This document shows, in pieces, positions 1 through 9,082 of a stretch of DNA of 32,732 nucleotides. Under the pieces are notes generated by a model, which was given only the letters and a program-made list of their open reading frames with translations, did not search any database and was not told the origin of the DNA. The position numbers and the translations under genes were made by a program. Positions within the stretch are counted from its first letter, which is position 1. Each line of letters opens with the position of its first letter. The DNA lies in the NCBI GenBank assembly GCA_030656555.1, contig JAUSPN010000019.1:1-32732 (forward strand). The letters are read 5' to 3'. The stretch comes from Candidatus Desulfaltia sp. GTDB taxonomy: Bacteria > Desulfobacterota > Desulfobacteria > Desulfobacterales > ETH-SRB1.

Positions 1-24
1 CCGTGAACTGTGATCCGTGAGCGG
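1..24. repeat. Degenerate heptamer repeat at window edge
   Basis: The first 21 bases read as three related 7-mers (CCGTGAA, CTGTGAT, CCGTGAG). The array is probably cut by the window edge. It is the first of many period-7 arrays in the intergenic gaps. The rest of the gap to the aldolase gene shows only a candidate promoter and a ribosome binding site. Confidence 0.5.
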
Positions 25-146
25 CTATATTATCTTTAAATAATCTTCTATGATTTTATTGCATAACCTGTCAAATCTATTTCATCGTAATAGTTCAGCC
101 GCAAAGGCACTAAGAATGGCTGAGCTATTACCATTGGAAGCGAAGC

Positions 147-177
147 TTGACTACTTTATCAGTGTGTGCTTTATATT
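147..177 (+). promoter_or_regulatory. Candidate sigma-70 promoter for the aldolase gene
   Basis: TTGACT at 147-152 is followed after 19 bases by TATATT at 172-177 (five of six matches to the -10 consensus). The spacing is one or two bases longer than ideal. A strong Shine-Dalgarno (AAGGAGG, about 206-212) lies further on, just before the ATG at 220. Prediction by eye only. Confidence 0.35.
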
Positions 178-219
178 AATTCGGAATAAGACAAACAAAG
201 TAGCAAAGGAGGTTTAGTT

Positions 220-1494
220 ATGTCGGGAGATTTTGAAAGGGCACTTCAGATAGGTCGTCCGCCACAGGTGGCAAAGCTTTTCCCTAATTCAAAAGCATTG
301 ATAGTCAGCGGAAAGTTTATAGACAAAGCCATGATTGCAAAGGGTAATGCCATAGCAATGGCCGCCAATGGAAGAAGCCACTTTATAATACGTGGAGCCC
401 TTAAGGCTGCCCAAAGGGCAAATTCCGTTATCATAATAGAAATAGCCAGGTCCGAAGGTGGCGCCAATGCTTATTGCGCTGTAAATTACTGGAACATTGC
501 CAGGCAGGTAGATGCTATATGCAACGAGCTGGGCATAACGATTCCTGTTGCCATACATGCCGATCATTACGGCATTAAAAAGGAAGAAGATATTAAAGGG
601 GCAAAAATAGAGATTCCCACAATGTTTGAGGCGGGCATGACATCGATTGCCATAGATGCATCACATATGCGGGATGATAAAAATCTGCTCGCAAACATTG
701 AGCTGAATCCTTTTGTACCCAAGTGGGCCGGCCTTGAAACCGAAGTGGGTGAAATCAAGGGAAAATCAGGGCTTTCTACCGTTGATGAAGCCTTGTTTCT
801 CATACAGGGCTTGAATGCGCATGATATTTTTCCGGATTGGATTGCCTTAAACAATGGAACTACCCACGGAATTGAGGCAAGCGATCAGGGGATACAGATT
901 GAATTGACCTCTGAAATTCACAGCGCCCTGTCAAAATATAAGGTTTCAGGCGCCCAGCACGGCACATCAGGGAATAACTCCGACAAGTTAATAGACATAG
1001 CCAATAAAACCAGAACTACCAAAGCCAATGTCGCCACCGCCCTTCAAATGATTTCGTGGGGTATCGAGGTTAATGATTATGGAAACGCCATCCTGAATGA
1101 CAACGGTGATTTCATAAAAGTCAAAGATCAGGGAGTAACCGAATCAATGTGGGCTGAAATAGTAACCTATGCCGAGTCAAAAGGGATTAAGAGAGGAAAC
1201 TACAAAAAACTTAACCTTCCATTTGAAAACAAGCTTCTTGGCCAACCAAAAGAGATCAGGGAAAGGATGGCCAACAGGGTTGAAGAGTTTGTCCATAACA
1301 TGCTTGTAAATGTATTTAATGCAAAAGATTCAGCGCCGATTGCCATTGAGGCAATACTGGCAACAAATTCATACGATCCCGGATTTAAAGCAGACAGGTT
1401 TGAAAACCCTGATGAATGGACCCGTGAAAAGATAATCAAACGTGCGGCTGCAATTTCAACCGATAAGGGACAAAGCGGAGATTTCGACGATTAA
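220..1494 (+). CDS. Class II fructose-bisphosphate aldolase family protein (424 aa)
   Basis: A metal-dependent aldolase of the class II type, cytoplasmic, expected to interconvert fructose 1,6-bisphosphate with glyceraldehyde 3-phosphate and dihydroxyacetone phosphate. The class II signature is clear: HADHY at residues 113-117 (metal-binding His and catalytic Asp region), DASH near 147-150, a Glu-rich GLETEVGEIKG stretch near 171-181, NNGTTHG around 211-217 and GAQHGTSG around 244-251, which carry the remaining metal His and phosphate-binding residues. At 424 aa it is longer than the usual ~340-360 aa, with the extra length at the C-terminus. The start is set by AAGGAGG eight bases upstream. 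The Nudix gene begins two bases after the stop, so the two are probably co-transcribed. Substrate specificity cannot be settled from sequence; another sugar-phosphate aldolase activity is possible. Confidence 0.88.
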   Translation: MSGDFERALQIGRPPQVAKLFPNSKALIVSGKFIDKAMIAKGNAIAMAANGRSHFIIRGALKAAQRANSVIIIEIARSEGGANAYCAVNYWNIARQVDAICNELGITIPVAIHADHYGIKKEEDIKGAKIEIPTMFEAGMTSIAIDASHMRDDKNLLANIELNPFVPKWAGLETEVGEIKGKSGLSTVDEALFLIQGLNAHDIFPDWIALNNGTTHGIEASDQGIQIELTSEIHSALSKYKVSGAQHGTSGNNSDKLIDIANKTRTTKANVATALQMISWGIEVNDYGNAILNDNGDFIKVKDQGVTESMWAEIVTYAESKGIKRGNYKKLNLPFENKLLGQPKEIRERMANRVEEFVHNMLVNVFNAKDSAPIAIEAILATNSYDPGFKADRFENPDEWTREKIIKRAAAISTDKGQSGDFDD

Positions 1495-1496
1495 CC

Positions 1497-1997
1497 ATGC
1501 AAAAAAAAATATTCTGCCATTTTTGCGGAAGTCGGCTTGTTGAAAAGACAATTAATGATAACAAACGGCTCTTCTGTGAAAAGTGCAATCAGCCGATTTA
1601 CGAAAACCCGATACCTGCCTCATGTCTTGTCGTAATTAATAAAAATGAAGGTGTGCTTCTTGTTAAACGGAGCGTGGAACCCAGGAAAGGGGTTTGGTGT
1701 CTTCCTGGCGGATTCATGGAGCTTGGAGAAACTCCTGAACTTGCTGCTTTAAGAGAACTCAAAGAGGAAACAGGCCTTTCCGGTCAGATAGAGATGCTTC
1801 TCGGCATCACCTCAAACAACAGCGCGCAATATAACACCGTATTTATGTTTGGTTATCTTGTAAAAATCTATTCCGGCATCCTTAAAGCCGGAGATGATGC
1901 ATCTGAAGCAGCATATTTTCATCCTGATGATTTGCCGGAAATCGCATTTAATAGCCATAAAAAATTCATCAGGATATATTACGCTGCATATTCATGA
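1497..1997 (+). CDS. Nudix hydrolase with N-terminal zinc ribbon (166 aa)
   Basis: A nucleoside-diphosphate-linked-moiety hydrolase. Residues 1-35 form a zinc ribbon (Cys7, Cys10, Cys27, Cys30). The canonical Nudix box spans residues 72-94, with Gly72, Glu78, Arg86, Glu87, Glu90, Glu91 and Gly93 in the GX5EX7REUXEEXGU pattern. The zinc ribbon plus Nudix arrangement recalls NudC-like and ADP-ribose or NADH pyrophosphatases, but the protein is shorter than NudC, so the substrate is uncertain. It starts two bases after the aldolase stop, with a GGAG inside the aldolase 3' end as probable ribosome binding site. It converges with pgi, leaving only 13 bases between the two stops and no obvious terminator. 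Confidence 0.88.
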   Translation: MQKKIFCHFCGSRLVEKTINDNKRLFCEKCNQPIYENPIPASCLVVINKNEGVLLVKRSVEPRKGVWCLPGGFMELGETPELAALRELKEETGLSGQIEMLLGITSNNSAQYNTVFMFGYLVKIYSGILKAGDDASEAAYFHPDDLPEIAFNSHKKFIRIYYAAYS

Positions 1998-2010
1998 AAG
2001 GTGTTGGGTG

Positions 2011-3642
2011 TTACTTTTGCTTAAGTTTTCCGGAAAAAAGCGCGTCAAGGTAAAATTTTGCAATAGGATTTATGCCTTCAAAACTGTGGCTGCTTTTTTC
2101 ATTTTTCTTTGCGATTTCATTTCTGATGCCGGATGCCATGGTTTTGCCAAGCTCAACCCCAAACTGATCAAATGGATTAATGCCCCAGACAAATGCCTCA
2201 AAAACCGTTTTAGCCTCATAAAAAGCTAAAATACGGCCCATGCTTTCCGGTGACAAATCATTTAAGAGAATTGTTGAAGAAGGTCTGTTGCCTGAAAAAC
2301 GTTTTGCCCTGTCCTTATCTTTCTTGCCGACTGCAAGGGCCATGGGCTGAGCAATGAAATTCGCCCAGAGCTCCTGATAATTGGTAACCCCTTTTGATTT
2401 GCAATCATACTGTTCGTATTGCGGCCTGATTGCTCCGATAAAATCGATCGGAAACGCACGTCCCTGATGCGCAAGTTGAAAAAATGAGTGCTGCGCATTT
2501 GTGCCAGGCTCTCCAAAAAGGATAACCCCTGTGTGTTCATCAAGAATATCTCCGTCATCGGTCACTGATTTTCCGTTACTTTCCATATAAAGCTGCTGAA
2601 TATGTGGAGCCAGCCTGTGCAATGGGGATGCGTATGGGATAATAGCCTGGTGCTGGTATCCCATGAAGTTGTTGTTCCATATACCTATCATAGCTGCAAC
2701 AAGGGGGAGATTCTCATGTAAAGGGGCGGATTTTGCATGATTATCCATCTCCTCTGCGCCTTTTAAAAACCTTTCAAATCTGTCATATCCTAAAACCAGA
2801 CTCAGAGGAACCCCTCCGACTGCTGAAGTAACGCTGTATCTTCCCCCTATGAAATCGAACATGTGAAAAGAACGTAAAATCGAACCGCAGCTCGAATCTC
2901 CAGGGCTACCCTTGCTTGTTACTGTCACAAAGTGTTTTGCAGGATCAAGACCCCTGTCCTTCATAAAGCTTACCGCAAGATTAGCATTTGCCATGGTTTC
3001 AGCGGTTGTATAGCTTTTTGAAATAACTATCCAGATTGTAGTTTCAGGATCAATACATGAGGCCACCCTTCCGAAATTGTGGATATCAACATTTGAAAGA
3101 TAATGAATTTGAATCCCTTTATCCGCATAAGCATACAAAGCATTTGAAACAAACTCGCTGCCAAGGTACGACCCGCCGATTCCAATAACAACCACATGGT
3201 TAAAAGGCTTGCCTGTTGATCCTGTTATTTTTTTCTCATGCACCTTTGAGGCAAACTCTTTTATATCATCTCTGACCTTTCTTATTTCAGGCATTACATC
3301 TATATTATCCACAAAAACCGACTCGTCCGAGAAGCTCCTTGATGCTGTATGAAGAGCCGCCCTGTTTTCTGTAATATTTACCTTTTCCCCGTCTGTCATA
3401 CACTTAAAGCGATGTTTTAACTGCCTTGTCTCAGCGAGCTCGAATAAAAGATCCATACACTTCTCATCAACTCTCTGGCGTGAAAAATCATAAAAGATGT
3501 CTGCGCCATATAGAGAAAATTTTTCAAGTCTGTCTTTATCTTTTATAAGATTCCTCAAATGCTTTTCAGGGCTATCCATTATTTTTGCATGACGCAAAAG
3601 TTTTTGCCATGCGAAAATGTCGTGAAGTTTCTGGCTGTTCAT
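2011..3642 (-). CDS. pgi: Glucose-6-phosphate isomerase
   Basis: Interconverts glucose 6-phosphate and fructose 6-phosphate in glycolysis and gluconeogenesis. Both family signatures are present: DFIGGRYSVTSAVG (signature 1) and a C-terminal segment ending FDQFGVELGK (signature 2, with the conserved Gln-Gly-Val-Glu-Lys core). GIGGSYLGSEF and the SKSYTTAETMAN phosphate-binding loop are also intact. An open frame runs 30 codons further upstream, but I place the start at the ATG at 3640-3642 because GAGG stands about seven bases before it and the upstream residues do not look like the family. This gives 543 aa, a normal length. It lies 13 bases downstream of a small Cys-rich gene, probably in one transcript. 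Confidence 0.95.
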   Translation of the reverse strand: MNSQKLHDIFAWQKLLRHAKIMDSPEKHLRNLIKDKDRLEKFSLYGADIFYDFSRQRVDEKCMDLLFELAETRQLKHRFKCMTDGEKVNITENRAALHTASRSFSDESVFVDNIDVMPEIRKVRDDIKEFASKVHEKKITGSTGKPFNHVVVIGIGGSYLGSEFVSNALYAYADKGIQIHYLSNVDIHNFGRVASCIDPETTIWIVISKSYTTAETMANANLAVSFMKDRGLDPAKHFVTVTSKGSPGDSSCGSILRSFHMFDFIGGRYSVTSAVGGVPLSLVLGYDRFERFLKGAEEMDNHAKSAPLHENLPLVAAMIGIWNNNFMGYQHQAIIPYASPLHRLAPHIQQLYMESNGKSVTDDGDILDEHTGVILFGEPGTNAQHSFFQLAHQGRAFPIDFIGAIRPQYEQYDCKSKGVTNYQELWANFIAQPMALAVGKKDKDRAKRFSGNRPSSTILLNDLSPESMGRILAFYEAKTVFEAFVWGINPFDQFGVELGKTMASGIRNEIAKKNEKSSHSFEGINPIAKFYLDALFSGKLKQK

Positions 3643-3655
3643 GCAATCCTCATTA

Positions 3656-3820
3656 TTAAACACTTTTTGAGCATGATACTGCTTTAGATAAAATACCGTG
3701 TATTTCATCCAGTATTTTACAAGCATCCGCACACTCAGGAAAATTATTTTTTTTATCGCATTCCTTACACGGACTTTTTATAAGATATCCGATTTCAAAA
3801 TCGAATCTGTAATTAAACAT
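3656..3820 (-). CDS. Small Cys-rich protein upstream of pgi (54 aa)
   Basis: A 54-aa protein with a CxxC-x8-C-x3-C pattern (Cys18, Cys21, Cys30, Cys34, plus Cys50), suggesting a bound metal, probably zinc, or a structural disulfide. It looks like a small conserved hypothetical of deltaproteobacteria, but I cannot name a family. The frame opens upstream to 3895, but those extra codons translate a REP-like palindrome, so the ATG at 3820 is preferred although no clear Shine-Dalgarno precedes it. It ends 13 bases before pgi on the same strand, so co-expression is likely. Confidence 0.55.
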   Translation of the reverse strand: MFNYRFDFEIGYLIKSPCKECDKKNNFPECADACKILDEIHGILSKAVSCSKSV

Positions 3821-3837
3821 GTTTTTTTTGGCTAAAT

Positions 3838-4018
3838 ATTTGAAGTTCCTCGCAGCAAGCTGCGGGGAATCTTCGACCGTAAGGAATTTTGTCATTTTTG
3901 TATTCGCTCCCTAACCCCGCAACCTGCGAAGCACTACCGTCAGGCAGAACCTGCGGGGAATACGCTCGCTGTTGCGGTTCAAAATATCCTGTTCTCACGC
4001 AAAGGCGCCAAGCCGCTA
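3838..4018. repeat. Cluster of REP-like palindromes
   Basis: A hairpin around 3846-3870 has arms TTCCTCGCAG and CTGCGGGGAA around a CAAG loop. Further GC-rich relatives follow at about 3912-3975 (CCCCGCAACCTGCG and CCTGCGGGGAATACGC). A short 7-9-mer run (ACGCAAAGG, CGCCAAGCC) follows near 3996. The first palindrome resembles the repetitive extragenic palindromes linked to RAYT transposases, remnants of which occur near 28.0-29.7 kb. Several spurious open frames run through this cluster. Confidence 0.6.
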
Positions 4019-4023
4019 AAAAT

Positions 4024-4250
4024 ATAGTTTTGAGTTTTTAATTTAACATTCAGAACTCAAACTTAAAAATTGTTCTCTAATCCCTCAATCTTTATATTAT
4101 CATAATAATTTTAGCTTGAGGTTTCAAGTAAAATAAGGAATTTAAGTAAATAGAATAAGTAACATTTTTAAATTGATTAAATGTATATGATCTTATATTT
4201 TTGTAATATTGTTTTATTTCGTGTTCTCGCACTTTCGTGTTTTCGTGATT
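4024..4250. repeat. AT-rich spacer with period-7 and period-8 arrays
   Basis: The gap before glnE holds a heptamer series at 4027-4068 (GTTTTGA, GTTTTTA, ATTTAAC, ATTCAGA, ACTCAAA, CTTAAAA) whose end is roughly the complement of its beginning. An octamer series follows at 4217-4248 (TTTCGTGT, TCTCGCAC, TTTCGTGT, TTTCGTGA). No gene is seen here. A promoter for glnE must lie within or after this region, but I cannot single one out. Confidence 0.5.
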
Positions 4251-4285
4251 AATTTACCGGTGGTAAAAAGGAAATGCTTTAATTT

Positions 4286-7210
4286 ATGAAACCTGCGGAT
4301 AGCCTTCCAAAATCGCTGGAAAACGATTTTAATGTTAAATGGGAATCGCTGTGCGTTTCAGCCGGATATACAAAAAAGATTCCGCGGGATAATCCTGAAG
4401 TTTTTGCCGCCCTTAAACAAGTCTTTGCCTTCAGTGATTTTGTTGCGAGAAGCTGCGTCCATACTCCCGAACTGCTCAAAAATCTTATTAAAAGCAATGA
4501 TCTTCAAAGAAGTTATAAAGCAAATGAATACAATGATAAGCTTAAAACCGCACTTTTATCATTAGAAGGAGATGCAAAACCAGGCATACAATCCCCGGTG
4601 TCCAGCCTCCAGCATATTTTTAGACGATTCAGGCTTTATGAAATGGTACGCATTGCCTGGCGCGACCTTGCCGGATGGGCAGATCTTGAAGAAACAATGG
4701 CAGATCTTTCAGCCCTTGCCGATGCTTGCATAAACCACGCACTTTCATGTCTGTATGATTGGCAGTGTTTGAAACACGGCATACCCACCGGCCCTGACGG
4801 CTCTCAACAACACCTTGTGATTATAGGAATGGGAAAGCTTGGAGCATGTGAACTCAATTTTTCTTCAGATATTGATCTAATCTTTGCCTATCCCGAGCCC
4901 GGAAAAACAAAAGGTAAAACAACATCAATAAGCAATGAAGAATTTTTTGTGGGCCTTTGCAGACATTTTATTAATGTTATCAGCGCAACCACATCAGAAG
5001 GTTTTGTTTTTAGGGTAGATACTCGCCTTAGACCTTATGGGGAAAACGGCCCTCTGGTTATGAGCTTCGATAACATGGAGGCTTACTATCAGAGACAGGG
5101 AAGAGAATGGGAACGTTACGCGTGGATCAAGGCAAGAATTATAGCTGATGAAAAAGGGGCGGGCAATAGTCTTCTTAAGAGGCTTCAGCCCTTTGTTTAC
5201 CGCAGATACCTGGATTTTGGAGTCTTTGAATCTTTAAGGGAAATGAAAAATAAAATTTCACTTGAAGTTAAGAATAAAGGGATGAAAAGCAATATTAAGC
5301 TTGGCTCCGGAGGAATACGGGAGATAGAATTCTTCGGCCAGATATTTCAGCTTATACGCGGGGGCGTGACGCCTGTTCTTCGGGAACGCCGTATCCATAA
5401 AGTATTAACAGTCTTATACCAAAATAATTACATAGAGCAAGACACTTGCGATGAACTTATAAAAGCATATAAATTTTTGCGCAACACCGAACACCGGCTC
5501 CAGGAATTTTCCGACCAGCAAACCCACCAGCTTCCGTTGGATCATGCAGGCAGAGAACGCCTTGCCGTATCAATGGGTTTTGTTGACTGGGAGTCTTTTT
5601 GTTTGCGCCTTAACAAACACATGGAAAGGGTTCATTATCATTTCAATGCATTGCTGGCTGAAAAAGAACCGGATTGCCGGACAGAATGTGATAAACAAGA
5701 AGCAAAAACAGGGATCGAATTAAAGGGCATCTGGCAAAACCTTATAGATAATGAAAAAAGTATAAATTTGCTTTCTGATGCCGGATTTGACAAGCCTGAA
5801 AAAGTATTGCGCCTGCTGGATCATCTTCGCAATGATTCGCATACTCGCGCGCTCAGCATCGAAGGCCGGAAACGGCTTGACAGATTAATTCCGCTTGTCC
5901 TGCAAGAAATCGGCAAATTAAGATTATCTTATCCTGTTTTGAATCTCATAATTGATCTGATTAAAACTATTGAAAGGCGAACCTGCTACATCGCCCTTCT
6001 ACTGGAAAACCCGACAGCACTTACCCATCTGATCAAGCTTGCGAATGCCGGCCCATGGGTTATCTCGTTTCTATCCCGTCATCCTGTGCTTCTTGATGAA
6101 CTGCTTGACCCGCGTACTTTATACGTCCCGCCCGAAAGGGATGAACTTGAAAAAGAGGTGCAAAAAAAGGTTGAGCCGATTCCCAGTGATGATCTTGAAA
6201 GCCGGATACAAGAATTATGCATATTTAAACAGGTTAACATATTGCGAGTGGCTGCGGCAGATGTTACCGGCGCGGTAAAGCTTATGAGAACCAGCGATCA
6301 TCTTACCGAAATTGCCGAAACAATCGTAAATAAAGTTATTGAATTAGCGTGGAATTATCTGATTGAAAAACACGGCACACCGACCTGCGTTATAGACGGA
6401 CATATAATTGACAAGGGATTTGCTGTAATTGCCTATGGGAAACTTGGGGGAATTGAGCTTGGGTATGGCGCTGATCTTGACCTTGTTTTTCTTCATGCAG
6501 GAGCAAAGGGACAAACAAAAGGGGGTGTCCGCTCTATTGACAATTCACAATTTTTTGCACGCCTTGGGCAAAGAATTGTCCATGTCTTAACAACACATAC
6601 TCCAGCAGGAATGCTTTATAAAATCGACATGAGGCTGCGCCCCAGCGGAAGCTCCGGCCCTCTGGTCGGCCACATTGAATCGTTTCGCGATTATCAAATA
6701 AAAAATGCCTGGACATGGGAACACCAGGCGCTTGTAAGGGCAAGGCCGATAAGTGGCAATATTAAGTTGACAAAATACTTTGAGCAGATAAGGAAAGAAG
6801 CACTCGCGCTTCCCAGGATTAAAGCCTTGCTTCAGGAAGAGGTGCGCACTATGCGTGAACGTATGCGCAAAGAGCTGTTAAGCCCTGAACCCGAAATATT
6901 TGATCTAATACAAGATAAAGGTGGAATTGTTGACATTGAATTTCTGATTCAATATCTGGTGCTTTTAAAATCTTACGAACATGCCGAGCTTTTAAAATGG
7001 ACCGACAATGTGCGTATTCTTGAAACACTTACACAAACAAACGTGATCGATAAAGATATTGCAATTTTTCTTAAAGATGCTTTTCTCACCTATAGAGCCG
7101 AGGTGCACAGACTCAGGCTTCAGAAAAAGCCTACCCTTGTACCTGAAAATGAATTTTATGCTTTGCGCAAAGAGGTAAAAAAAATCTGGAAATGCTTTCT
7201 CGAAGAGTAA
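4286..7210 (+). CDS. glnE: Bifunctional glutamine synthetase adenylyltransferase/deadenylase
   Basis: Adenylylates and de-adenylylates glutamine synthetase in response to PII, adjusting ammonia assimilation. The 974 aa contain the two expected nucleotidyltransferase domains. The N-terminal half has GMGKLGACELNFSSDIDLIF at 181-200, with the catalytic Asp195-x-Asp197 pair. The C-terminal half has AYGKLGGIELGYGADLDLVF from 716, with Asp730-x-Asp732. Each is followed by the arginine-rich segments typical of the family (RVDTRLRPYG and KIDMRLRPSG). Length is normal. The ATG at 4286 follows AAGGA at 4268-4272; an ATG at 4274 is closed by an immediate stop. The gene converges on leuD with only five bases between the stops and no visible terminator. 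No other nitrogen-regulation gene is adjacent. Confidence 0.95.
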   Translation: MKPADSLPKSLENDFNVKWESLCVSAGYTKKIPRDNPEVFAALKQVFAFSDFVARSCVHTPELLKNLIKSNDLQRSYKANEYNDKLKTALLSLEGDAKPGIQSPVSSLQHIFRRFRLYEMVRIAWRDLAGWADLEETMADLSALADACINHALSCLYDWQCLKHGIPTGPDGSQQHLVIIGMGKLGACELNFSSDIDLIFAYPEPGKTKGKTTSISNEEFFVGLCRHFINVISATTSEGFVFRVDTRLRPYGENGPLVMSFDNMEAYYQRQGREWERYAWIKARIIADEKGAGNSLLKRLQPFVYRRYLDFGVFESLREMKNKISLEVKNKGMKSNIKLGSGGIREIEFFGQIFQLIRGGVTPVLRERRIHKVLTVLYQNNYIEQDTCDELIKAYKFLRNTEHRLQEFSDQQTHQLPLDHAGRERLAVSMGFVDWESFCLRLNKHMERVHYHFNALLAEKEPDCRTECDKQEAKTGIELKGIWQNLIDNEKSINLLSDAGFDKPEKVLRLLDHLRNDSHTRALSIEGRKRLDRLIPLVLQEIGKLRLSYPVLNLIIDLIKTIERRTCYIALLLENPTALTHLIKLANAGPWVISFLSRHPVLLDELLDPRTLYVPPERDELEKEVQKKVEPIPSDDLESRIQELCIFKQVNILRVAAADVTGAVKLMRTSDHLTEIAETIVNKVIELAWNYLIEKHGTPTCVIDGHIIDKGFAVIAYGKLGGIELGYGADLDLVFLHAGAKGQTKGGVRSIDNSQFFARLGQRIVHVLTTHTPAGMLYKIDMRLRPSGSSGPLVGHIESFRDYQIKNAWTWEHQALVRARPISGNIKLTKYFEQIRKEALALPRIKALLQEEVRTMRERMRKELLSPEPEIFDLIQDKGGIVDIEFLIQYLVLLKSYEHAELLKWTDNVRILETLTQTNVIDKDIAIFLKDAFLTYRAEVHRLRLQKKPTLVPENEFYALRKEVKKIWKCFLEE

Positions 7211-7215
7211 AGGTT

Positions 7216-7737
7216 CTAATATCTCGAATCAGCATACTCGACCCATCCTCCTGCATCTACGAGTGATTGATCAAAATCGGAAATATTAAAAGATATCTCC
7301 TCTGTCAGTCCATCGGCTTTAATAATAAACATGTTTTTTTGAAGATCGGTTTCAAGAAATGTATCTTTACCGGAAAACTGTTTAAAAACACGGTCTATTA
7401 TCACAGCAGGCAGCTCAACAGCCATCATACCGCAGTTAAACATGTTCTGCATGAAAATCCTTGCAAAGCTTTCCGCAATAACAAGGTTGATGTTGTTTGT
7501 TTCAAGCGCCCAGGGCGCATGTTCTCTGGAAGATCCACACCCAAAATTTGTTCTTGTTACAATAACGTTTTTTCCTTTAATAAGCTCTATGTGAAATCCA
7601 TCAAGCTCTAAATCCTCAAGAAGATAAGGCTTAAGGGCACCTTTTGAGATTTCAGTAAGGTATTTTGCTGGAATTATTTCATCGGTATTTATGTCCGATC
7701 TGTCAAGAAACAGTACCTTGCCGCCAAAATTTTTCAT
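7216..7737 (-). CDS. leuD: 3-isopropylmalate dehydratase small subunit
   Basis: Small (swivel-domain) subunit of isopropylmalate isomerase, which converts 2-isopropylmalate to 3-isopropylmalate in leucine synthesis. Family features are FLDRSDINTDEIIPAKYL near the N-terminus and the substrate-binding segment NFGCGSSREHAPWAL in the middle. At 173 aa it matches the short LeuD class found with archaeal-type LeuC. The start is the ATG at 7735-7737, which shares its A with the TGA stop of leuC (TGATG), a translational-coupling arrangement; AGAGG in the leuC end serves as ribosome binding site. Homologous small subunits act on related 2-hydroxyacids such as homoaconitate, but leucine synthesis is the default. 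Confidence 0.92.
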   Translation of the reverse strand: MKNFGGKVLFLDRSDINTDEIIPAKYLTEISKGALKPYLLEDLELDGFHIELIKGKNVIVTRTNFGCGSSREHAPWALETNNINLVIAESFARIFMQNMFNCGMMAVELPAVIIDRVFKQFSGKDTFLETDLQKNMFIIKADGLTEEISFNISDFDQSLVDAGGWVEYADSRY

Positions 7738-9026
7738 CAATTGCCTCTATAAAAACTGGAATTTGTGATATGCCCTGCTATAGCTGTCGCAGCGGCTGTT
7801 GCCGGACTCATGAGATGAACCATGCCTCCTTTGCCCATGCGGCCGTTGAAATTCCGGTTTGTTGTCGAAGCGCATACTTCACCTTCGGCAAGCACCCCGT
7901 TGCTCATCCCAAGACATGCCCCGCATGTTGGATTAGTGACGCAAAATCCAGCATCCATGAATATTTTTAGTATTCCTTCCTCCATTGCCCGGCTGAAAAC
8001 CTTTGGAGTGGCTGGCGATAGAATACCGCGGACACAATCGCTGATCTTCTCGCCTTTTAATACCTGTGCGGCAACACGAAGATCTTCTATCCTTCCATTT
8101 GTGCATGATCCAATATAAACCTGATCAACCTTAATCCCTTCCATCTCTTTTACCGGTTTTACCTGGTCTGGTTTGTATCCGAATGTAACCAGCGGTTCCA
8201 GCCTGCTGATATCATGCTCGATAACATCTTCGTATACTGCATCCGGATCAGGAGAAAATTTGTTAAATTCCTCAAAAGCCTCCTTTTTTGTAGCATATTC
8301 ACCCTTAATAAACTCCCAGAGATATTCCACTGTCGTCATATCAGGGCAGCATATACCGCAGGTTGCGCCGGCTTCAATAGCCATGTTACAGCAGGTCATC
8401 CTGGCTTCCATGCTCATCTTATCTACAACCGGACCGGCAAATTCGATCACTCTATTGGTTGCGCCGTTTACCCCAAGCCGGCCTATGATAGAAAGAATTA
8501 CATCTTTTGAGTAAACCCCTTCAGGCATGTTGCCTGTTATATTTAATTTTATAGTTTCAGGATAATGAAATGCACACACACCCTTCAGGATACCCACCTC
8601 AAGATCTGTTGTGCCGACACCTGCCGCAAATGCTCCAAATGCACCATGTGTACAGGTATGCGAATCACCCATAATCACCGTATAACCTGGTCGCACAAAC
8701 CCTTTTTCCGGAAAAATCGCATGACAAACCCCGTTGCTGCCAATGTCAAAAAAATCATAAATATTATGCCGCAATGCCCACTGCCTTAAAATTTTGCCCT
8801 GCATGGCGGTTTTTGAATCTTTTGCCGGAGTCACGTGGTCGATTACAGCCTTGATTTTAGTAGAATCAAAAACCCTGTCCTTTCCCTTGGCGATTAAATC
8901 GTTTATCGCTCCGGGGGTTGTTATTTCATGGCAGAATACAGCATCCAGCCTTATTACATGAATATCTTCCGACGGGTTGTCAACCAAATGGGAATCAAAG
9001 ATTTTTTCAGCAACAGTTTTACCCAT
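7737..9026 (-). CDS. leuC: 3-isopropylmalate dehydratase large subunit (short type)
   Basis: Aconitase-superfamily large subunit carrying a [4Fe-4S] cluster, partner of LeuD. The three cluster cysteines are visible: Cys308 in GSCTNGR, and Cys368 and Cys371 in PTCGACLG. HTCTHGAFGAFA and GVGTTDLE are also typical. At 429 aa it belongs to the shorter archaeal/deltaproteobacterial class rather than the ~466-aa E. coli type. GGAGG stands about five bases before the ATG at 9026. No other leu gene is in the window, so leuA and leuB must lie elsewhere. Confidence 0.93.
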   Translation of the reverse strand: MGKTVAEKIFDSHLVDNPSEDIHVIRLDAVFCHEITTPGAINDLIAKGKDRVFDSTKIKAVIDHVTPAKDSKTAMQGKILRQWALRHNIYDFFDIGSNGVCHAIFPEKGFVRPGYTVIMGDSHTCTHGAFGAFAAGVGTTDLEVGILKGVCAFHYPETIKLNITGNMPEGVYSKDVILSIIGRLGVNGATNRVIEFAGPVVDKMSMEARMTCCNMAIEAGATCGICCPDMTTVEYLWEFIKGEYATKKEAFEEFNKFSPDPDAVYEDVIEHDISRLEPLVTFGYKPDQVKPVKEMEGIKVDQVYIGSCTNGRIEDLRVAAQVLKGEKISDCVRGILSPATPKVFSRAMEEGILKIFMDAGFCVTNPTCGACLGMSNGVLAEGEVCASTTNRNFNGRMGKGGMVHLMSPATAAATAIAGHITNSSFYRGN

Positions 9027-9082
9027 ACAACCTCCGGTATTTAATTCAGGAATTGAGGGATTTAGGAATTTCTAATTTACTG

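Noticed and set aside
3813-3998. Minus-strand 61-aa ORF
   Set aside because: It runs entirely through REP-like palindromes; its text is palindrome translation.
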